Below, piece after piece: positions 57,280 to 64,000 of a stretch of 64,000 nt of DNA. Source of the DNA: Hofstenia miamia (taxonomy: Eukaryota; Xenacoelomorpha; Acoela); NCBI GenBank assembly GCA_004352715.1, contig SCFE01000032.1, positions 1,658,150 through 1,722,149 of the forward strand, written 5' to 3'. The notes below the pieces were generated by a model, which saw only the letters and a program-made list of their open reading frames with translations, had not been told where the DNA came from and made no database searches. Position 1 is the first letter of the stretch. Every line of letters begins with the position of its first letter. Made by a program: the position numbers and the translations under genes.

Positions 57280-60242
57280 GGACCAGCATTTATATTCAAG
57301 AGACTTATGGTCCTAAATCTGGTAAAGTGGCAAGGTTGGTGTAAATTTTTTCAAGAGGGAGAAATATTTGTTACATTATGAAGTATTAAAATTCTATATT
57401 GCAAGGAGATTGAAGACCACTAAGTTCTACAGGGCACTACAATTCAAACAGATACCATTCTTAAAGTATTACATTGATTTAAGTAAAGCAAAATGTAAGG
57501 CTGCAAAGAATTATTTTGATAAGAAACAGTTGCAATGCTAATGGGTCATATTTAAGGAAACAAATACTTTATATAATTACATTAAGCGGTTCATCACAAT
57601 AAAGTCTGGCGTGTTATTTCGTTATCATTGAATTACTAAAGTGTCATGTGTGCCATGTGAGTTTTAATATTTCCAGATTTCTCTTACGTAAATTTCCACT
57701 TGTTTTTGTAATAGGACCCTGCGTTTTCACCAATGTTATTTCAAATTCGAATCCTAATATGTAGACAATGTATATCAAATCCGAATTGGAATTTGAATGA
57801 AAGTCTAAATTGGTTTAAGTAATAGTTTCAATGACAAAAACATCTGTTTTTAACAGTTACTGCTAAATTCTTTGAAACATGAAAAATTTTGCTGTTCAGT
57901 NCGTTTTCACCAATGTTATTTCAAATTCGAATCCTAATATGTAGACAATGTATATCAAATCCGAATTGGAATTTGAATGAAAGTCTAAATTGGTTTAAGT
58001 AATAGTTTCAATGACAAAAACATCTGTTGTTAACAGTTACTGCTAAATTCTTTGAAACATGAAAAATTTTGCTGTTCAGTCTACAGTAAAAGAATTCAAC
58101 TAAGAAATGTGATTTACGTGTTTCACACAAAAATTAACTCCTGAAACAATGTTATTTAAACAATTTCAGTAGCCCAAGAAAACTTTATAGATGCACCACT
58201 GTACTGAACCAATATTCGAAATGAAATACAAGATAGATTCGAATTCTGTTTTGATTAGTAAGTTTCTACTTTGTAATTGGTATATATTTAATTAATATTA
58301 AGTCTTTAAAATTCGTTTTAAATCTAAGTCCAAATTTTTGCCACAATAGATGTGGTTAAATGATAAAATTTAATAAATATTTGCAAATAAGAGAATCTTT
58401 CACAAAATAACATTTTGACTTGCTAGAAATTATGGGAGATGTTAGAACCATATGTCTATATAAAATAAGGGGAATCATTCAAATGTTAATTAACAACAGC
58501 ATGATGTGTTGTTAATACACTCTCAGAAAAAATATAATATTTTTCTAGTAAATCAATTTCTTATTATGAAAATAGAACCTCATTTGTTAATTTTCATATA
58601 TTATTTTCATATTTGAAATTTGAAATCATGATCTATAGGAATAATTTATGCAAAATTACCACATGGTATCTCAAAGAGTATAATAATTATTAGCATTTGT
58701 TTAATATAAATTTTTTTTGATATTGACTTAAATTCTGCATTTCAGTGACTATCATGCAATTGATATTGAATTGTACAAAAATCCTACTAATCTATCTATT
58801 GATGGTTTTGAGTTGAAGCATGGATTTACCAATGCTACAAAAATAACTAANGGACCAGCATTTATATTCAAGAGACTTATGGTCCTAAATCTGGTAAAGT
58901 GGCAAGGTTGGTGTAAATTTTTTCAAGAGGGAGAAATATTTGTTACATTATGAAGTATTAAAATTCTATATTGCAAGGGGATTGAAGACCACTAAGTTCT
59001 ACAGGGCACTACAATTCAAACAGATACCATTCTTAAAGTATTACATTGATTTAAGTAAAGCAAAATGTAAGGCTGCAAAGAATTATTTTGATAAGAAACA
59101 GTTGCAATGCTAATGGGTCATATTTAAGGAAACAAATACTTTATATAATTACATTAAGCGGTTCATCACAATAAAGTCTGGCGTGTTATTTCGTTATCAT
59201 TGAATTACTAAAGTGTCATGTGTGCCATGTGAGTTTTAATATTTCCAGATTTCTCTTACGTAAATTTCCACTTGTTTTTGTAATAGGACCCTGCGTTTTC
59301 ACCAATGTTATTTCAAATTCGAATCCTAATATGTAGACAATGTATATCAAATCCGAATTGGAATTTGAATGAAAGTCTAAATTGGTTTAAGTAATAGTTT
59401 CAATGACAAAAACATCTGTTGTTAACAGTTACTGCTAAATTCTTTGAAACATGAAAAATTTTGCTGTTCAGTCTACAGTAAAAGAATTCAACTAAGAAAT
59501 GTGATTTACGTGTTTCACACAAAAATTAACTCCTGAAACAATGTTATTTAAACAATTTCAGTAGCCCAAGAAAACTTTATAGATGCACCACTGTACTGAA
59601 CCAATATTCGAAATGAAATACAAGATAGATTCGAATTCTGTTTTGATTAGTAAGTTTCTACTTTGTAATTGGTATATATTTAATTAATATTAAGTCTTTA
59701 AAATTCGTTTTAAATCTAAGTCCAAATTTTTGCCACAATAGATGTGGTTAAATGATAAAATTTAATAAATATTTGCAAATAAGAGAATCTTTCACAAAAT
59801 AACATTTTGACTTGCTAGAAATTATGGGAGATGTTAGAACCATATGTCTATATAAAATAAGGGGAATCATTCAAATGTTAATTAACAACAGCATGATGTG
59901 TTGTTAATACACTCTCAGAAAAAATATAATATTTTTCTAGTAAATCAATTTCTTATTATGAAAATAGAACCTCATTTGTTAATTTTCATATATTATTTTC
60001 ATATTTGAAATTTGAAATCATGATCTATAGGAATAATTTATGCAAAATTACCACATGGTATCTCAAAGAGTATAATAATTATTAGCATTTGTTTAATATA
60101 AATTTTTTTTGATATTGACTTAAATTCTGCATTTCAGTGACTATCATGCAATTGATATTGAATTGTACAAAAATCCTACTAATCTATCTATTGATGGTTT
60201 TGAGTTGAAGCATGGATTTACCAATGCTACAAAAATAACTAA
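57280..60242. repeat. Redundant contig pieces around single n at 57901 and 58851
   Basis: 57280-57900 (621 bases) equals 58852-59472. 57902-58850 (949 bases) equals 59294-60242. So the third piece contains both earlier ones in order, with lengths agreeing to the base. The content itself is AT-rich with no recognised gene. Confidence 0.92.
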
Positions 60243-61185
60243 CTCATCCAGATATAATACCTTATCCTAATAAAAGTTAGAAGTAAACAGTAGTTCGTGG
60301 TAGGGAAGAGTTGCCACACTTGGCCAACCCAATACAGATAACCTTAAGAAATAGTTGCATAAGACTAGAGCACTAATTAAGATAAAGAATAAAGAAGACC
60401 TAACTCTTGGGTGCAGTGAGTAAAACCTACGTGCTAAGTAAAATCCTACACTCAGTGTGTTTCTCATCTGGTGCAAATTTGGTGATAGCAATAAAGGTTA
60501 ATTTTTTTTACCACTGAAATGCAGTACCACAAAAAACCCTAACCATATACCTTACCTAAGTTAAAGTAACATGCCAGCCAAGTGCACCACTGTCTGGGTG
60601 CCCTTTAACTAGGCAGATGAATTAAGAAACACATACTTTTTATTAAAATATAAATTCAAGATAAAAAGTAAAAAAAGGAAGAATTTACTGAGAATAAACA
60701 TTCATAGAAAATAAAACTGGTAAACAAAATCATACCATAGAAAAATATGTACAAATCTCTGACAAGTAAAAATTTGGTCTTCTGCTACACTAATTTTACC
60801 ACCTAATATTTAGCAGAAATTGAAAATTAAAAATGTAGCACTATTGTCAGTTTGTCAAATTATTAATTGAAATAAAATCGTAAGATTAATATTGAAATTG
60901 CACTAAAATAAAGAATTGGAGCAATGCCTGGCTTTATGCCACAATTGTACCAGTGATCTTCAGATTTACATCTTCCACTGTTTTTTTGTACCCATGTAAT
61001 CTCCTGAAGCATTGATTAATCTGTGCTTAGCTTTTCCCATCTCTTCTCTTTGATATACTGTAACATAATCCAATCATGCGTGGTCAAGTTGAGTGAAATA
61101 GAGGAAGGAACTAAGACTAAATTTTGAAATAAATCTTTATTGTACACACATGATTATGATTAGTTAATTCATTTGTAAAATTATA
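60243..61185. other. Intergenic, AT-rich
   Basis: A somewhat GC-richer patch at 60290-60480 has a minus-strand open frame (60491-60267) that I do not recognise. Nothing else seen. Confidence 0.4.
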
Positions 61186-61840
61186 ATGCAGTATTTTTTC
61201 ATATTAATTAATTTGGCAGTATATTTGACAAATGGTGAAATGCCAAAGTCTCAAATGCTAATTAATGCTGACATGCGTAATCAGCAGACAAAGGAAAATC
61301 AGAGAATCGAAAATTGTCAACAACTTAGATTAACAGGTACTAGCCAAATATTTGAATGTTTATTATTTTCAAGTATAAAAGTAGTGCAATTTATTATTTT
61401 GGTGATGACATAAATTCATTGGATTTACTTTGCTTTTTTTTGTCAGATTATTTTATTAATTGTCATGGAAAGCTAAACGTTTGAGCACTAGGGTATTTGA
61501 GACGGTGGTCCATGACTTCATTTAACGGGGGCTTTGTAATGGCTTTGCACCAACATTAATTTGTTCGCCATTCAAATGGCTGTGCAGCTGGTAGCTGGTG
61601 CTTACCCGATGTGCTCTTAAGTTAGGTGTAAGGATAGGGTTTTTTTATTCATATTAGCTTTCCTATCATTCATTGTTCGTATTATTACATTATGATCTTT
61701 CAGTTTGCCCGCATAGGAAATTACAGAACTTGTTTGTATTATCTTGTATTGATTTCATTATATGTAATTGTAAGCAGGCCAAACTACCAACAACTTTCCC
61801 TTTTTGTTATGGCCGCATTGGTTGTTCCCATGTACCTTAG
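61186..61840 (+). CDS. Candidate two-exon small secreted Cys-rich protein
   Basis: Exon 1 (61186-61336) starts with ATG and a short hydrophobic stretch (QYFFILINLAVYL) like a signal peptide, then a polar Gln/Asn-rich part with one Cys. Donor ACAG|GTACTA. Exon 2 (61704-61840) follows acceptor GATCTTTCAG; in the joined phase it is open for 44 codons to a TAG and adds six Cys, the last two in FCYGRIGC. The total is 95 residues and seven Cys. A competing frame over exon 2 is also open and hydrophobic, so the model is uncertain. No family recognised and no function is proposed. Confidence 0.3.
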
Positions 61841-61903
61841 GTTAACATGTATTTATTTATATGTAAGGATATTACATGTAAGGAAGCATACCAAGCTAAT
61901 GCA

Positions 61904-62844
61904 NNNNNNNNNNNNNNNNNNNNNNNNNNNNNNNNNNNNNNNNNNNNNNNNNNNNNNNNNNNNNNNNNNNNNNNNNNNNNNNNNNNNNNNNNNNNNNNNN
62001 NNNNNNNNNNNNNNNNNNNNNNNNNNNNNNNNNNNNNNNNNNNNNNNNNNNNNNNNNNNNNNNNNNNNNNNNNNNNNNNNNNNNNNNNNNNNNNNNNNNN
62101 NNNNNNNNNNNNNNNNNNNNNNNNNNNNNNNNNNNNNNNNNNNNNNNNNNNNNNNNNNNNNNNNNNNNNNNNNNNNNNNNNNNNNNNNNNNNNNNNNNNN
62201 NNNNNNNNNNNNNNNNNNNNNNNNNNNNNNNNNNNNNNNNNNNNNNNNNNNNNNNNNNNNNNNNNNNNNNNNNNNNNNNNNNNNNNNNNNNNNNNNNNNN
62301 NNNNNNNNNNNNNNNNNNNNNNNNNNNNNNNNNNNNNNNNNNNNNNNNNNNNNNNNNNNNNNNNNNNNNNNNNNNNNNNNNNNNNNNNNNNNNNNNNNNN
62401 NNNNNNNNNNNNNNNNNNNNNNNNNNNNNNNNNNNNNNNNNNNNNNNNNNNNNNNNNNNNNNNNNNNNNNNNNNNNNNNNNNNNNNNNNNNNNNNNNNNN
62501 NNNNNNNNNNNNNNNNNNNNNNNNNNNNNNNNNNNNNNNNNNNNNNNNNNNNNNNNNNNNNNNNNNNNNNNNNNNNNNNNNNNNNNNNNNNNNNNNNNNN
62601 NNNNNNNNNNNNNNNNNNNNNNNNNNNNNNNNNNNNNNNNNNNNNNNNNNNNNNNNNNNNNNNNNNNNNNNNNNNNNNNNNNNNNNNNNNNNNNNNNNNN
62701 NNNNNNNNNNNNNNNNNNNNNNNNNNNNNNNNNNNNNNNNNNNNNNNNNNNNNNNNNNNNNNNNNNNNNNNNNNNNNNNNNNNNNNNNNNNNNNNNNNNN
62801 NNNNNNNNNNNNNNNNNNNNNNNTATATATATATATATATATAT
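61904..62844. other. 920-N gap followed by (TA)n
   Basis: Ns at 61904-62823, (TA)n at 62824-62844. The long open frames spanning it are artefacts. Confidence 0.95.
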
Positions 62845-64000
62845 GCTGCAAACTATTAAACTTATTCAGTTAAAGCAAACTTTAACTAACTTCTATAAAC
62901 TTTAATACAAAGCTTGAAGAGCAATAGGCAAGCTAGCTTTGCACAAGTAAACATGGCACCGCATTCATAATGTATAGCCAAAGGTAGTAAAAAAATAACC
63001 AACTTTTAGCTGTTAGGGTTAGTATGGAAATTTCACTGTTTCACTAAAAACTGTTACTTCAAAGATTTGGATGAATTTCATAATTATGTAGGTTTTTCAA
63101 TACCTTATCAAGTTTTGTAATTTATGGTAGAAATTTGCACGATCTTGCCAATTATTGTACGTATCATTGACTTGTGAATTGAAAATGCATAAAATTAGTC
63201 TAATATACTAGCTAGAATTTTTATGAACTTCTCAAAAGCACAAGAAATTGTTAAGTAAAAAAAACTAATAGTAGTGAGCATAGTGCTTCCTAAGCATGAC
63301 CAAAAACATAATTGCTGATTTTAATATTTAAAACAAAACAAAATTGCCCTAATTAAAAATCAATTCAACATTAAATTTACGATTAAGTTGAAATACAATA
63401 GGAAAATAAATACTAGTTGTTCAAAAAAGTATTAAAATTTTTCTATATGTAACACGGCTTGCTGCATTTTGCATTTTCAACGAGGGTTTCAGAGTACTCG
63501 AAATGCTAAGAACTTAAATGAACTCGAGAACCTCGATCGGAAAAACTCTGAAGAGAAATCATAAATACTCGAATTCGATGAAAAATACACTAGCAAATAC
63601 AATAAAATTCGAATTATTTTAAACTTCAGTTTTTTTATGAATCGCCAATAATATTTTTTAGCTTACAAAACTGGGAATTATCGTAAAATGCATTTCATTG
63701 TTCTCAAAAAACCGAGAATTAGAAAAAACTCGAACGAAATCGGAATTTTCTTCGAAGTGGAATCAAAAACTGTTTTCAGAAAAAATATTTGTGAATTTGC
63801 TCTTCACTATGTTTTTTCTAAGAAAGTAGTTGGGTTGAGTGCAAAAGTTGGCATGGGTTGAGCATAACTATGTGGGTTGCGGATATATATAATTCCACGA
63901 GGGTGTGGGTTAAGTATACTATATCAGCTAATTATAATTCATTATGAATTTCATAAAAAATTTAAATTTTTAAGACAAATAGGACAAATACCACAAATTA
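62845..64000. other. AT-rich, degenerate short-motif tracts, no gene
   Basis: 63490-63745 contains at least five CTCGA words in an AACTCGA(G/A)AA-like context; 63830-63905 contains four GGGTTG(A/C)G-like words similar to those at 44-46 kb. No coding region seen. Confidence 0.45.

Noticed and set aside
1-64000. CRISPR arrays, operons, phage or plasmid modules
   Set aside because: No regularly spaced direct repeats with unique spacers and no bacterial gene organisation; introns and animal transposons throughout.

Overview
The window is a fragment of a draft nuclear genome from an AT-rich invertebrate animal. It shows canonical GT-AG introns, single-exon ORFs no longer than about 230 codons, dense decayed transposons of typical metazoan families (Ty3/gypsy, LINEs, Tc1, mariner, hAT, Mutator-like), and (TA)n microsatellites at or beside most assembly gaps. 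I cannot name the phylum. I see no bacterial, plasmid, phage or CRISPR content, and I did not find an undescribed biological system. What I found is gene structure that has to be assembled exon by exon, several unusual transposon architectures, and strong signs of assembly duplication.

Two host genes are well supported. (1) A galactose-3-O-sulfotransferase (Gal3st) family gene lies on the minus strand across 11809 to 4690. Its last four coding exons (341 codons) join in perfect phase and carry both PAPS-binding motifs; the 5' exon(s) with the start codon and membrane anchor were not found. Its largest intron holds a nearly intact Tc1 element (7437-8723) and a hAT remnant (about 8838-9930). 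(2) A two-exon rhodopsin-like GPCR of 302 residues lies on the plus strand (49914-50180 joined to 51562-52203), with several class-defining residues missing or replaced. Weaker exon candidates lie at 470-565, 30887-30975, 31681-31920, 46531-46584, 52531-52687, 53282-53387, 56358-56400 with 56612-56693 (minus), and 61186-61336 with 61704-61840 (a possible small secreted Cys-rich protein).

Layout. 1-3 kb: hAT end and Ty3/gypsy pol remnant. 4.7-11.8 kb: Gal3st gene with intronic transposons. 12-14.5 kb: minus-strand LINE remnant and a duplicated block. 14.8-16.5 kb: duplicated tandem units, one version carrying a hAT-like end. 16.5-20 kb: Mutator-like, hAT and mariner remnants. 20.2-20.9 kb: GC-rich foldback element. 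21.5-25.1 kb: two copies of a Tc1 family with doubled terminal repeats. 25-33 kb: mostly unannotatable, with a few exon candidates. 33.5-39.4 kb: a large near-identical duplication containing a LINE. 39.4-49.9 kb: AT-rich with no convincing gene. 49.9-52.2 kb: GPCR. 52-57 kb: weak exon and transposon-like remnants. 57.3-60.2 kb: redundant contig pieces. 61-64 kb: secreted-peptide candidate, a gap and simple repeats.

Assembly caveat. Single 'n' characters at 5865, 13728, 15725, 57901 and 58851, and a 20-N gap at 35944-35963, separate near-identical sequences, several of exactly equal length. This is the pattern expected when overlapping contigs or two haplotypes are placed end to end, so copy numbers of several repeats, and one Gal3st exon fragment, are probably inflated.
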